Assembly: GCA_033439685.1 (NCBI GenBank)
Contig: JAUEDM010000001.1
Span: 2,790,001-2,854,000, forward strand
DNA length: 64,000 bases
Direction of reading: 5' to 3'
From: Apodospora peruviana
Taxonomy: Eukaryota; Ascomycota; Sordariomycetes; Sordariales; Lasiosphaeriaceae
Made by a program: the position numbers and the translations under genes. Numbering within the stretch: the stretch's first letter is position 1; each line of letters opens with the position of its first letter. Shown here in pieces: positions 11,301 to 23,346 of the stretch. The notes under the pieces were generated by a model. It searched no databases, was not told where the DNA came from, and saw nothing but the letters and a program-made list of their open reading frames with translations.

Positions 11301-12631
11301 AACTCACGTCTCGGAACTGGGTTGTTTTCTCTTTTCTCGAAGAAGGTAGATAGCCGGTCTAGAATGTCGTTTCTGCCGGTGAAGAAGTTAGAAGCAATCC
11401 CCCCGGAATTGGCCCGCTGGTTGTCCACACGTGAGAACTCTTCGTTGGGGAAAACTGTACGGTGTCAGTCTTGCACAACGTCTGTTTCACTTCTTCACAT
11501 AAGCCGATACTCACGGTTTCCCAATGACCATCCGGATGATGCGCCATTGGCAAGCCTATCCGAGACTTCCTCGATATCCCTCTCAGCGGTTGAGTTCAAA
11601 TATTCAAGTGTCATGTCCTTAAGCTCTCCGATTTTCTTATATTCTGTCATGCCGACCGTCTCTGCTGCTCCGGGGACACTGAAACGGAAGTATGTCGATG
11701 GGATGCGAGAAAAGCGCTCCTTAATGTCGTCCTCCACTCTGTCGGAGTCGGTAGTGATATTTTTCATGAGTTTGACCGTCTGGAGGAGTCGTTTCACGCC
11801 CCCTGGCATCCCAAGGTTCTTGTCACGAGTGCCTGTACCAAGGCTCACAACGCATCCAAGCTTGCAAGAAAGGTCGAAAATCTTCCCGGCTTCGTCCACA
11901 ACCTGACCCATGGGATTATTGAACCCCATGGCGGCGTCAATCAACTCCACGGAACCGAGAGTTATGGATCTGAAGTACGAAGGCGCTGCTGTTGTCGCAC
12001 GAGCTGCTTCCCATATTTTAAAGTTGTTGTCCCAATCGTCGTCAGAGTGATATGCGCGAATCCGTTTCGGAGCTCTCTGGCTTTGTGCGGGAAGAGCGCA
12101 GACGAAAGTCTTGCCCATTGGACGGTCGCCGGCCGGGTCTTTCATCAATTCGTCATCTCCTGTTCTCTTGACAATTTTGCGCACCGCCCTCACAAGAGCT
12201 TCTTCGTTGAAGCGGGCAGAGACGGAGGCTCTGAGGTTCTTTTTTCGAAATATCGCGCGAGCAAAACTATCGTACTCAGCCATGGCTTCCGTGGTTGACA
12301 TGCGCAACCTTCCAAGCAAGATGGCTATAAGCCTAGATTACTAGGTAGTGAGCCGATGTTTAAAGCAGAAGGAACGGAAAGCCTACCCTCCAGTACTGGT
12401 TCCCCCAATAAGATGAAAGTATTCGCATGGTTTCGGGAGTTCTGGAAGCTCTTCCTTCTTCTGGATCTTTTCCATGATCCTGTGGAGAATGACCAAAGTC
12501 GATACTCCGCGGACACCGCCGCCATCTTTGTAATGCAGCCTGGGTCAGCCAGAGAAACACTGCTGATATTCCACTTTATACTTACCGAGAGATAGGAGAT
12601 TGTAGGGTCCATTCTCAAAGTGAGGCGGCAT
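8344..12631 (-). CDS. NLR: patatin-like phospholipase + NB-ARC + degenerate TPR region (PLP-1/HET-Z-like)
   Basis: Five exons (12631-12586, 12525-12387, 12332-11515, 11454-11223, 11161-8344) with introns of 54-61 bp give 1350 aa. Patatin domain: oxyanion loop DGGGVRG (residues 16-22), nucleophile elbow GTSTG (Ser59), and Asp194 in IDAAMGFNNP; the usual D-G-G/A is D-A-A here, but the Asp is kept. NB-ARC: FTGRNDIL, P-loop GLPGVGKT (390-397), Walker B WLLILD (about 460-465), IYTSRY, and CLPLAIEQAGAY. The C-terminal half has TPR-like helices (LGPTHPMFIGTSFQLA), then a 41-residue tandem repeat and a charged Lys/Glu-rich repeat tail. The architecture equals Neurospora PLP-1 and Podospora HET-Z, NLRs that detect Sec9 variants and trigger cell death at fusion. 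SEC9 is 4 kb away. The start ATG at 12631 puts DGGGVRG at the usual depth. The immune role is an inference from domains plus linkage. Confidence 0.9.
8415..8655 (-). repeat. Degenerate 27-28-residue repeat at the NLR C-terminus
   Basis: Three successive units begin with D-E/K-N/K-G-K-Q/E-R-E (NDENGKQREF, VDEKGKEREV, KDKKGKQREW) and are separated by acidic, Gly-rich linkers. This lies near the end of the NLR, before a final short helix. Bounds are approximate. Confidence 0.6.
9395..9625 (-). repeat. 41-residue (123 bp) tandem duplication in the NLR
   Basis: Two diverged copies share RMDHGG, then P/A-KVG, then a Met-containing end (GRVPKVGHPIPADGM against PPVAKVGQSVPTYSM). It sits between the TPR-like region and the second helical segment. 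The bounds are approximate. Confidence 0.65.
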
Positions 12632-13505
12632 CGTGATCTTCTCAGGGGGGCTTTGCGCCGTTGGGTTGGATATTCCAATCCATGACCCCGGGTATGGGGA
12701 AGTCGAGAGTGACCGCTAGTGATATATAATCGTCCGAATCATCGTGCGGGCAAGGCACAGCCCGTACAAACTAGGTAGGTTGCGTGACATGCGGCCATCT
12801 TGGGTTGCCGACACGGCCAGCCAGACCACCCAATACTATCCCGGTGATAAAGCGCCTTGGCCTGGTCGACAGGTCACCCATGGGCACGGCATCGTCGTTC
12901 AACCCGCAGTGCGAGCGCGTGGCTGCAGACACCCGTTTCAGGCTAAGGCAGCAAAGCCACCTCTTTTCATATGCGATAGGCACTCGTGCACGTCGTGTCA
13001 CTCTTTTGAACAAATACACAAAACTGACGAGCGCCTGAAAAAGCAGGAAAGGCGGTTGGCGAAAGCTGCTGAATGGTTGCTTTTGATGGTGCTCCGCCAC
13101 AATCAACCGTCGACTAGACCAATCTAGGCTTACTCTCGATAGGCGTTCCAGCGTGTCGGAACAGATGGAGAGAGCTGACTGGATAGGTGATTGTGTTCGA
13201 CTCTGTGCATTTACCTGGTACGTAACCCGTACGGGTGTACTTCTCCGCACACAAACATATCTAGATATTAAATGCGCACACCGCCAGCTCACAAATCAAG
13301 GCAGACGAGTATGTTCTATTTGGGTGAATCAGCTCAGGTTATTTATTGCTGGCTGCTCTGGCAGAACCAAAAGCACTGAGGCCTGGCCAGAGAGGCCTAG
13401 ACAGAAAGAGACATGGGTTGAGATGCCTGGTTGTGTGCAAAAAGGTAGGTCAGCCCAAATAAGGCTATCCGCAAGGCAGTCTCCCAACATTCGGACTGTC
13501 TAAGT
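12632..13505. other. Spacer between the NLR start and the BVMO end
   Basis: Upstream region of the NLR. Reading frames here show no motif or splice structure I can support. A CTAGGTAGGT motif lies near 12772. Confidence 0.5.
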
Positions 13506-15549
13506 TCACAGGGCTGTCGCGGGTGCGCCCAGGTACCAAGTGGTATCGCCAGCTGGGTCCAACTCTTTGGTCGAATAACCATTTCCGAGATACGCAAAGC
13601 GGTTCTGCCCTGTATTGTCATAGACATAGTCCCAGTCTTCGCCTCGGAAGTGCTCGAGCATGTGGAAGAAATGTATCCTGGTGCCCGGATGCAGGGCCGT
13701 AACCGGCCCATCTGCTCGGCCGCTCTTGAACCACGATCGGCCCTTGGCAGCCCACGCTGTGCGTGGCATGAAGGCCGAGATGTGCTCAAAGTAGTCGTCG
13801 ACCGCAGCTTGGGATGGTGATATCGCTTTGATGCCCTCCATTTGGCATTTCTTGATGACTCCAGTTATGTACTGGGCGATGTGCTCGCTTAGCGTGAAGA
13901 CGCTGCCGTGCCCGATTGGTGCGTTTGGTCCGAGGAACACTAAAACGAGGCACACGTTAGCCGTCTGCACACAGCAGTTAGGTGGCTGCATATCAATTTG
14001 CATGTATGAGGCGAAGAACCCCGTGTGTCAACTCACTGAAATAGTTCGGCAGTCCAGCGACGGCACACGACATATAAGCTTTGGGCACATTGCTCTTCCA
14101 GTTGTCTTGAAGGTTCCCTTGGCGGCCGACTATGGGGAAACGGGGACGAAATGACGTCTCGTACCCGGTAGCACAGATTATAGCATCGACTTTCAGAATC
14201 TCTCCTGATTCGAGCTCAATACCATCTGCCAAAAACCGGCGCATACCGCCCACCTTGACCTCCACGTTCGGTTGTGTTAGGGCCTGCAGGTACGTATGCC
14301 CCGGTGTCATTCTCCGACAACCCAGAGGATAGCTGGGTATTAAAGCCTTACACAACGTCTCGTCTCCCTTGAGCATGGCGGTCATGTATTCCTTGACCTT
14401 AGCTTGCGCATACATGTGTATGGGGTTCTTCGTTTCGATCTAATTCGTGCTATTAGTCGCTTTCATAGGCTGCCGTCGTAGAGATAACTCACGATCGGAA
14501 ATGTTTTGTTTACTTCCACCTCGATCCCTTTTACAAAACTACGATAGAATGACGGATCTGACTTGAATTTGTCGATAGTCTCTTCCGAGAAATTCTCCTT
14601 TTCGTCCAGCTGGATCTTGCTCAAAGCCTCGGTGGCCTGACCCATCATCTTCCACGCCTGCACTCTTGGTGGTGGCACCCAGGTTGGTGTTCTGACAATA
14701 TGGAATAGTTTCTTTGCCCCTAGCGGGTTGTCAGCTTCCATTTGCAGCCTCACAACACAAAAAACCTACCAGACTGTAGCTCCGGCAGCACCTGAATCCC
14801 AGTGGATCCGTTTCCAATGACAGCAACGACTTTGTCCGTGTGGTCAAAGTCTTTAGGCCAGAGGGAGGTATGAATCAAGGGGCCGCCGAAGGCTTGACGA
14901 TCATCGACATCAGGCCATTTCCAGTTACTGGTGTACCAAAGCTGTCAGTGAAGCTATAGAGTCCGAAACAGCCTACGAGGCTAACTTACTTTAGGATTCC
15001 TGCCCCATCCAAAAGAAAATGGGCATAATCAGAAAACAAACTGCCAGTTTGCAGGTCTTTGACATCCAACTCCCAAATCCCATCCTGCTCGTTCCACCGA
15101 GCCGACACGATTTGGTGGGATGTCTTGATAGAATCCCTCATGCCTTCCTCATCACGTACCTGGCAGAGATACTCTTCAATTTCCTCGGTCGTCGAGAAGA
15201 AGTTGGACCAGTCGTGCTTTGGGCGCCAGGAGAACTGGTAGCTATGGCTCGGGATATCGCATCGGCAACCGGGGTAGCGATTCTCGAACCAGGTTCCTCC
15301 GACCTCTGGATTCTTCTCGTAAATGACAAAGTCATAGTCGGAAAGATTAAGTCGCAGCGTGCGGATCATGTTCAAGCCACTCAGGCCTGCTCCGATGCCG
15401 ACGATGCGGATACGCCTGGCCGAGCCGAGCGGTTGCTCACGAACATTGTAGCTCATCTCTCGTGTTGGCGCATGGTTTGGAGAGACGGAACGAACAAATT
15501 CGCTGCCAGCCTGAGCAGGTCGGTGGTCGCGGGATGGGTCCACAGCCAT
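13506..15549 (-). CDS. FAD-dependent Baeyer-Villiger-type monooxygenase
   Basis: Five exons (15549-14990, 14927-14770, 14719-14493, 14439-14037, 13939-13506) give 593 aa. First Rossmann motif GIGAGLSG (residues 51-58), then YEKNPEVGGTW and RYPGCRCDIPSH, the Baeyer-Villiger fingerprint F-G-G-P-L-I-H-T-S-L-W (200-210; F, G, H and W in place), the NADPH-binding motif GNGSTGIQ, ICATGY and MFLGPNAPIGHGS. These are diagnostic of class B flavin monooxygenases of the steroid/ketone BVMO type, which insert oxygen next to a carbonyl using FAD and NADPH. No other tailoring or backbone genes of a secondary-metabolite cluster are beside it, so the substrate cannot be named. It is on the same strand as the NLR; both look accessory compared with the surrounding housekeeping genes. 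Confidence 0.9.
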
Positions 15550-17028
15550 CTTGCCAGCCAGGAATTGTGCTCGAGGAAACGGCGGGTCGGCGGCAGACTG
15601 TGGTCGAGGGAGGATAGAGGTTGGGTATGTTGGGTACTTAGGTCGTCTTATTCTGTCGACAAAAGGCTGCAGACAAGAGGGAGAACACCAAGCAGATTTG
15701 GAACCTAGAAAGCGCGAAGAGAGCGTAGGGACCTAGTGATGCTGGCTCCTCTTTGATATACTCTCCGTATCACCCGGTTGCGATAAGCAGGCGTGACTGC
15801 CACCAGTGACACTGACAATGGAGACGGGGAAAGCGCAATTCAAAGGCATACCAGACCTAGCAAACCAACCCGAATTTGGAAGTTGTTGGTCCGATTATTC
15901 GGATGTTAGTCGCGGCTGCCCTTGCCTTGCTAGAGTGACTTGCAGCGATGGGCCCATGGGGAAGCTGTTTGCCCCGGGGCAATGACGCACGTTCAGTTGG
16001 CTCGTTTACGGAGCCCAGCATTTTTTCTTTCTGTCCACCACGCAGGTTCGGACGAACTAGAACCTTATCAAAGCACAGATCGATCCCATTATGGATGTGA
16101 GCCAAGAGATGCAACCAGCCTGCCAGCGAGAAGGCGCTTTGCGGAGAAGGTCGAGAGCGTAGGTAAAGGTGGCAGGGGTGGGTGGGTAGGTACCTATGGA
16201 CGCAGCACCAATGGGGTGTTGGACCGGATGACAGCAGAGAACGAGCTGTATGTCTATCTCTAGCCCCGTAGCTAGCCTGCGAGCCAAAATGGACGACCAA
16301 ACACTGTCTCCTTGAATGAATATAAACATCGTATCCTGTCCAACCACAAGCGATGCGGCGAACATGAGGGCACCTGCCGGTGAACAGCGAATGAGATGAC
16401 CGGATTGTTGGCTGAAGATGCCAAAGCGGGAAGTGGAACTCACCCCACTGAGACAGAAGAGCAATAAGAGGATTGGTCGAGTCGGACTGAACCCTGAAAG
16501 GTAGGTCGTAGTTACCTTACCTGGTTACCTACCTGCCATAGCGAGTGAGTACGCTGGACAGTGAACGCAGGTTGATGGGCGCAAGGTCGGCTCGGAGAAC
16601 AATATTGGGCAACCTGAATGATACCATTCTCCAGGTCTGTTTGCCATTACGGATCAGGGAAAGAGGCTCCCAAAGTGAAGAGCCAATCAGGAGAAGGTCC
16701 GCACAGGGACAGGCAGGGCTTGACGCTGCCCCACTACCTTATGGATATGATCCACTCATCGGATTTGCAACTCACTGATTCTTCCATCCAGATTCCAATG
16801 TGCCAGGGGTTAAATTGAGGAATCAGAATCCAAGGCCACCACCTCATTTATTACCTACCTTACTTTAACGAAAGTATCGGGCATCGGCTTCTTCCCATCA
16901 TATTGCTCACCGAACAACCCGGAGGCCCCGATTCGATTCATACCCTCATACGAACTCTTGATCCTTCCAGGACAAGGTGGGCAACCAAGGCTTCGCAAAC
17001 ATTCAAGCGTTGCTCATAGTCACTGAAT
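15550..17028. other. Divergent promoter region between the BVMO and HPM1
   Basis: About 1.5 kb. Several short frames on both strands show no recognisable motif. GTAGGTACCTATGG and ACCTTACCTGGTTACCTACC motifs lie near 16185 and 16515. No gene supported. Confidence 0.45.
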
Positions 17029-18333
17029 ATGACGACTCCCTTCTCATTTTCCTTTGCTGGAGACGACATAGACGAGGATGAAAAATTATCCCTCGGGAAA
17101 AGCTCAAGTACAGCGGAGCGCCTGCCAACAACACCACAACAACAAGCCCCAACGTCATCATCAGCCAGTGCGTTTCCTGTCCAAGGCAAGCCGTTGCTTC
17201 CACCACTCCACCATGATCTCAGCCATATGCTCTCAACACTGCCATCCAAGATCGCCTATAGCACCCTCAGCATCGACCTGGAGGGAGACCGCGGCACAAT
17301 CCAGATTCCCCGGCGCGAGCTATGGGATGTCCGCGTGCAACTAATGGCGGAGGAGGAGAGCAGCGAGAATGTTTCCGAATCGCAGCCTGGTCTTGGCGAA
17401 CACGATGTGAAGACGGGCATCTACGAAGGTGGCTTTAAAAGCTGGGAGAGCAGCGTCGACTTGGTCAAAGTCTTGGCAGCTGAGAATGTCCAACAAATTC
17501 TGGACCGTGATCCGTGTTCGCTGATAGAGGTATGAAGATCTCGTACAGATCCCTCTTTTCACTGTCTCCACTGAGTGGCCAGTGGCTTAACGGAAGGAGT
17601 TCAAAAACTTGTTGGTCCGCTGGGCTTGAGCTGACTTGATTTGTATGGAAAACTCCAGCTCGGTTGTGGTACTGCCCTCCCGTCTCTCGCTCTATTCCAG
17701 TGGGCAATGGCTGCGAGAAAGAAGCGTGCAGCCGGATTAGGGGAGATGGAGTCGTCTCCCCTCGTTCTAACCCTTGCAGACTATAACCCTTCCGTGCTCT
17801 ACCTGGTGACTCTCCCCAATTTTGTTCTCGCCTGGGCATTGGAGAAGCGCGCCGAGATCGCCATCCTAGAGGAGGCTTTCACTGTTTGCGAAGGGGAGTT
17901 GGAGCTTACCGCGGATGTGCTTTCAGCCTTCACCGAATTCCTCTTGTCCAGCCAGATCACGCTGTCTTTCCTGTCGGGAGCGTGGTCCCCAGAGTTTGTC
18001 GAGCTCTTGTACAGCTCTAGCTCCCTAACTGCGAGTCCCGCAGAGGCAACCCACAACACCAAAACTCTAGTTATTGGCGCGGAGACCATTTATTCCCCGT
18101 TTGCACTCGAAAGCTTCACGGCGACCCTTCTGTCTATTCTCGAGCGGGAGCGGCGAGACCGTTCAAGTGGCTACGCCACGGCCATTATTGCTGCGAAGAG
18201 GCTGTATTTCGGCGTGGGAGGCTCGCTCGACGACTTTGTGGACAAGATGAGGGCGCTTGGTGCTTTTGTCCATACTCTACGTGAGGAAACAGACGGTGTC
18301 CGACGGGGCGTCGTGAAATGTCTTCTCTCCTAA
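17029..18333 (+). CDS. hpm1: Protein-histidine N-methyltransferase, Hpm1/METTL18-like
   Basis: Exons 17029-17529 and 17659-18333 (129-bp intron) give 391 aa. Key blocks are GIYEGGFKSWESSVDLVKVL, then SAM motif I ELGCGTALPSL (spanning the splice junction), LADYNPSVLYLVTLPN and IGAETIYSP near the C-terminus. The EGGFKxWE...DL block with LGCGxxLPSL is typical of Hpm1/METTL18, which methylates a histidine of ribosomal protein Rpl3 and thereby tunes ribosome biogenesis and translation. The Ser/Gln-rich N-terminus is not conserved in general. The intron donor GTATGA and acceptor CTCCAG join codons GAG and CTC exactly within motif I, which supports the model. Confidence 0.9.
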
Positions 18334-21185
18334 GTACAAACCAACCATAATGAAGTTAGGCGTGATGCCAGACACACATACTCCGCCAAGCGAGAAAGGC
18401 GGAATGAAACAGTGCTGGGAGATGGGAGACCCGTCAAAACGCGGCCGGTTTGCATCTTACTCCCGCCTAAAATGTTTGTCTCCAGTACAATTCACCGCTG
18501 TCACAGGTACTGAAACAGACACGCCCGGGGACATTAGTACAAACCCTCCCAGCGTCCCTTCATGGACCTTGTACGCTGTACGCTTCGATCATCACTCGGC
18601 GTCAACAAGGAAAACCGAACTTCAAATTGCCATGATCTCTTGTGTCTAAGCTGGTTATTGTTCCGGGGAGCGAAAGGGCGGGTTAGTTCTGGTCACTATG
18701 ATGTGGTGCATATTCGCCACCGAGGCCGGAATTTATCACTCTCTCTTTTCCTATTTGCGGTAATAGGCACCTGACGCGATATCTATCCCGTGCGCGGGAT
18801 GATATGGATAGGGCTCGTTGAAACACACACGAGGGTTTATGAAGGGTTTCAAGCGAACAAGAACTTGAACGGATACCAACCTACCGTATAATTGCCTACG
18901 TCATCGGTATATGTGAAACACGGCAACATCGTCGTGCATTGGACTCCTGAGAGTATGGACTCTAGAGAATTGATCTTGAATGGCCCCCAATAGTCGTCCA
19001 TATAGGGCGTGTGAAATGACCTAGGTAGTTGATATATGCTTTCATGCTACATAGAAGACGACTGACAAACAGACGGCGTCAGAGCAAGATCCTGAGCTAG
19101 ACGGGACCTACTCCGTACCTTGGTTAAAAAAGATACGCAAGCTAAGAGGCGCAGCGCAAAGAGGTTTCCTCGTATTTATGCAAGGCTGCGTAGCTTATTT
19201 TCCCGCAACGAATTACTCGGATCCTGAACGAATAAATGAGAGGCCTCATTAATAGAGAGCTGAGCACACAGGAGGGTAAACACGTCACAATTCTGTACGT
19301 TCGTCACTTTCGGAGACTGAATTTCATGAGGCGCTGTGCGGTCCTGTGTAACACGAGCTGAGCATTCGTCAGATCCCCGCCACCACCCATCAAGGTCATA
19401 GCCACCGAGTGAGGCCTGGGTTCACGTCGTGTCACCCCCGAATTCGGTCGACAGAGCGGCCGTCGATCTCTGCGGTGGGGTTGCGCTGTTGACAGTTCAG
19501 ACGCGTGGATGAGATGCATGCCTTTTCATGTACCACCAAGCACGAACTGTCGTACAAAGGGGTTCTCCGATGACCAGTGTGCTTTGTGCAGCTGTCAGAT
19601 TCGATTCACAGCCATTGAGAACTAACGTATGCAGTGTAAGGTATTTTCCGGTTACACAGTCCTAGGTAACCTACTGCGAGTGAGGTTGTAGGAACTTAGG
19701 AAGGAGGATCAAGCAGCCCGTTGGGGAGGTGGAGAAAGCAGAGACCCGCACCCATTGAAGGAGTGATAAGAAAGCTTATTATGCTAGACACCAAATCCTT
19801 CGACGCAGCAATGAACAAAGGTCGCTGCAGGAACGACAAGCAGTTGAAAAGTCACGGTTTGCTGTGGCCGCCTGGGCTCCCATCCCCGGAGTCCGGCCGT
19901 GCTCGATGGGCTTCCTTCCCCGGAAGAGCCAAAAAAGTTGTCCAATCTGGGCAGCGATCTGGCGGAAGATGACAGGTGGATCCACAGCATCTCGCATGAG
20001 CCGAGAGACAGTCACCTGTCATGCAAGCAGGGTCAACCGCAGCTGTATTTGATGCGTGAACCAATGCAAAAGAATTATTTCAAAATCGTTGTTGGCTTCT
20101 TTTGGTTTGACGAGTCCGAAGATGGGAGCTGCTTGTGTGGTATTTATTTTTGCAAGATACGTAATCCGAGGTTCAACGTATTCCCGACAGACAATATCCG
20201 CTTCTGCTGCCTGATCAAGACGACTGACCTAACTGCAAAGGAACGGTACAGCAACTTCACAATTCGTAATTTGGCCCGCCCCCAACGAGCTTGCGCTGTT
20301 GGTTGGCGCCGTGTCGAAGAACGCCATTCGCAAAATGAAACGGCTGAGAGATGGACTCGGGGGCAGGGGACGCAACGGCAACGGGCAGCACAACTGCGAA
20401 GTCGTTTCAACACACACCAAAGACAGCTTCTTCTCAAGTCATGGTAGATATTTCGTGGTCGAGGAGAGAGCTGGGGTTATTTACTGTGCCCCCCGCAAAG
20501 ACTGCGTCATTGCCAACATGAACCAGACGCTGTTGGCTCTGCCAGGGGTCGAATCTCACCCGTGGAAGCGAAGCTCGCGAAAATCCAATTGCGCAAGCTT
20601 GAAAATAACCCCGGTCACTGTCAGCCTCGGAACGCCCCTGCCCAGCTTCCACGAGAGGATCCCATGACTGCCTCCCATTGGTGTACCGATCACTTTGATG
20701 AGGCGTCTCCGCCGGCTTTACGGGTTACCAGGGGCTCCTGTTTTGCGTTGTTCGTCTTATTTTGGGGTTGCCCCTGCAGCCACTGGCAGCTTGGGATGAA
20801 CTTTTCCCTCCCCGTTCTTTCCACACTTGTCACCATCGACTTGAGACCATACTGTCGCTTCATTATAATAACTTCTTCACGATCGTTTTCTCGATTTTAC
20901 TAATTTTTAACATTTCATCAATAATCTATCTCAGCCAACCAACAACCTTGCCAGTTTAATAGACTCCAAGCAGCTCGTAAGTCCCGTCACTGTTTACCAG
21001 CTCTCGCGATTGCGCCTCTATTCCCGCTTTTCTCTTCTCGCGCCGTGTCCGTTCCCGCTTGATCCGGATGATGCAACGAACAAACACTCTGTGCAACGTC
21101 TGGCGTGCATTGGCTAACAGTTTTTGTCTCCTGCTGCAGTCGCATCACTTTGGTCACTCGACGATCCATACAAACCGCTGCCATC
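18334..21185. other. Long spacer upstream of the GPI-protein gene
   Basis: About 2.8 kb with no supported gene. A 182-codon frame at 19899-20447 has no recognisable motif and a patchy composition. The last 300 bases are C/T-rich and hold a probable leader intron. CCTAGGTAACC lies near 19661. Confidence 0.45.
20977..21139 (+). other. Probable 5' UTR intron of the GPI-protein gene
   Basis: Donor CTC|GTAAGT at 20977 and acceptor CTGCTGCAG ending at 21139, 46 bases before the start codon. Long leader introns are frequent in highly expressed fungal cell-wall genes. Inferred from splice consensus only. Confidence 0.5.
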
Positions 21186-21912
21186 ATGAAGTTCTCCGTC
21201 GCAACTCTCGTCGCCTTCGCGGCCTGTGTCCTCGCGCAGCCCAAGCTCACCAACAGCGCGTTCGATGTCAAGGAGGGCGAACCGTTCAAGATCACATGGT
21301 CCGATGCTAAGGGACCCGTCACTCTCACCATCATGACCGGCGATCCTAACCACCTGACCGAGGTTGAGACCATTGCCTGTGAGTGTCCCCCTGTATATCC
21401 AGACTCCCAATGCCGGACGCGATGCTGACCAAATCCGTAGCTGGCCAATCTGGCGAGTCGTTCACATGGACCCCGGCGGACCTTCCTTCCGGCACCTATG
21501 CCATCCGCATCTCGGACGGGACTGCGCCCAACTACAGCGTCCAGTTCCAGTACTTCAGCACCACCGTTTCGTCCAGCATCACTTCGTCCGCGTCTATCAC
21601 CTCCTCGGCCAGCTCGTCCGTGACCTCTTCGGCGTCCAGCTCCGAGTCTTCTGAGAGCTCGTCTGCCAGCACCACCGAGTCCTCGACCTCCAGTAAGTCC
21701 TATAACACCCTTGCCCGTTAACATTTATACGTGCCATTTCAATGTGTATTTTATATCTTATGCTCACAATATTATTAGCCACCAAGACGACTACCACTGC
21801 CACGCGCACCTCCGCTACCAGCACTCCTTCTAACCTGAACGCTGGACAGCGCTTCTCCTCGCCGCTTGCGCTCTTGTTGGTTACCGTTGTCGCCGTTATG
21901 TTCTTTAACTAG
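21186..21912 (+). CDS. Ser/Thr-rich GPI-anchored cell-surface protein (Kre9/Knh1 N-terminal-like domain)
   Basis: Exons 21186-21378, 21441-21692 and 21779-21912 give 192 aa. A signal peptide (MKFSVATLVAFAACVLAQ) is followed by a compact beta-rich domain with F-x-V-x-x-G-E-P-F-K-I-T-W and GTYAIRISDG-NYSVQFQ, as in the fungal Ser-Thr-rich GPI-anchored family related to Kre9/Knh1. Then comes a long Ser/Thr stretch, likely heavily O-glycosylated. The C-terminus (SNLNAGQRFSS, then a hydrophobic tail ending VAVMFFN) is a classical GPI signal. The product is expected at the plasma membrane or cell wall. Its precise role is unknown. Confidence 0.88.
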
Positions 21913-23346
21913 ATTTCCGCAAGTTCTTAAGTCGGTTCTCTTTCGCGTTCTCGTACATATACGGCTTTTCGCTTGGGCACAAAACATGTTATAATTGGAT
22001 GGAGGGTTAGTACCGTCGAGCACAGAACAGGCAACAAATCATAATACCCACCTTTTCAGACTGCGTGTCTTGCCTGGTGTCCAGTCAGGATTTTCTGCAC
22101 GTTGGCTAGGCCAGTCCTTTAGCAAAGATGTTGCGCGGTGGACAAAGAAATAAAGGGTGTTGAGCATAAGACGTTTGTGTGAGCTTGCACTTGCAGGCTT
22201 TGTGGCAATTAATGATGGTGGAATGTCAATATTATTACTCAGCACTATCACGACTGCAACTCCTCCGTCGAGGCTAGTTGGGAGTGGACAGAGCATGAAA
22301 TAGCAATTCATTGCATTGCCTTTATTTCCAAGGAAAATTAATAGGGATTACTGTTTTTACAACTCGGTGATGCTCTCGTGTTTTTCGCTTCTGTTGATGG
22401 TCCCTGACGATGCTGTCAGCTGCATGCGTTCAACGGCCATGCAGGCCGGCATGCAGGCACTCTCATCATCTAACCTAACCTGGCCACCTCGGCGTCTCTT
22501 GAGTTCGATCGAGTACCTACCATATCTGCAATCACTGCCACCGGGGAAGATATTTGGCCTCTAGTGTACTTGGCGAGGATGCTGCCACTCCTACGAGCCA
22601 GATATCTCATCAATCATCAACAATCCTCATATGATCGATTTAGATGCCAAGCCAGTCATGAGATATCTGCAAGATACCTATCTTAGCTATGCCCATTCGG
22701 TCACATGTATACAGTCCGTGGTTGGTCCATTAAACTTGCTAGACTACCCGGTAGTAAGATCTTCGAACACGAATAAAAATGGAAACCCGAAAGCTACTAT
22801 CATGAACTCAACCCCCATATTTTGTTTGGAAACATCAGTGATGGTCATCTACTTATTATGGTCTGTCATTAATTCTCACTTAAATTCTCCTGATTGATAA
22901 GCACGTGCCTAAGTATCTACTTGGATAACATAAGATAGACTGACAGGACATCTTCCACCGCGGGACTCACATCTGATCCACGCGAGCGAGCTGCTCGCCG
23001 TCGAATGATGGTTCTGCTGACATCCCAGGAGGAAACGGATGTCTTCCTCCTCGCCCCTATTAGATCCGACCATCATCAATATCCGTATCTAATTAAGTAA
23101 ATCAACAAAGAACTCCACCCAGACCAATGCAAATGCCAAAAGTTACTCGGAGCTACAAGAATGAATCCGTATGTTTGAATCTGACCTAGACAAAAACCCA
23201 GCCAGCTCACAGAAGTACCCCATCTCCTCCTTTAAATAGCACCCTCTCTGTAAGAACCGTGAAGTTATCTATTTTCATTCAGCCGTGAAAATGCATGTTG
23301 TTATGTGTATATCATTGCGTGTACTCGACTCCTCGTCCTTTTTCTT
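21913..23346. other. Convergent spacer between the GPI-protein gene and PTC7
   Basis: Holds both 3' UTRs. A/T-rich; no gene seen. Confidence 0.5.

Noticed and set aside
12771..13292. 173-codon minus-strand frame upstream of the NLR
   Set aside because: No motif, no splice structure, and overlaps other equally long frames in the same spacer.
19899..20447. 182-codon frame upstream of the GPI-protein gene
   Set aside because: No motif and uneven composition; not supported by splice or start context.
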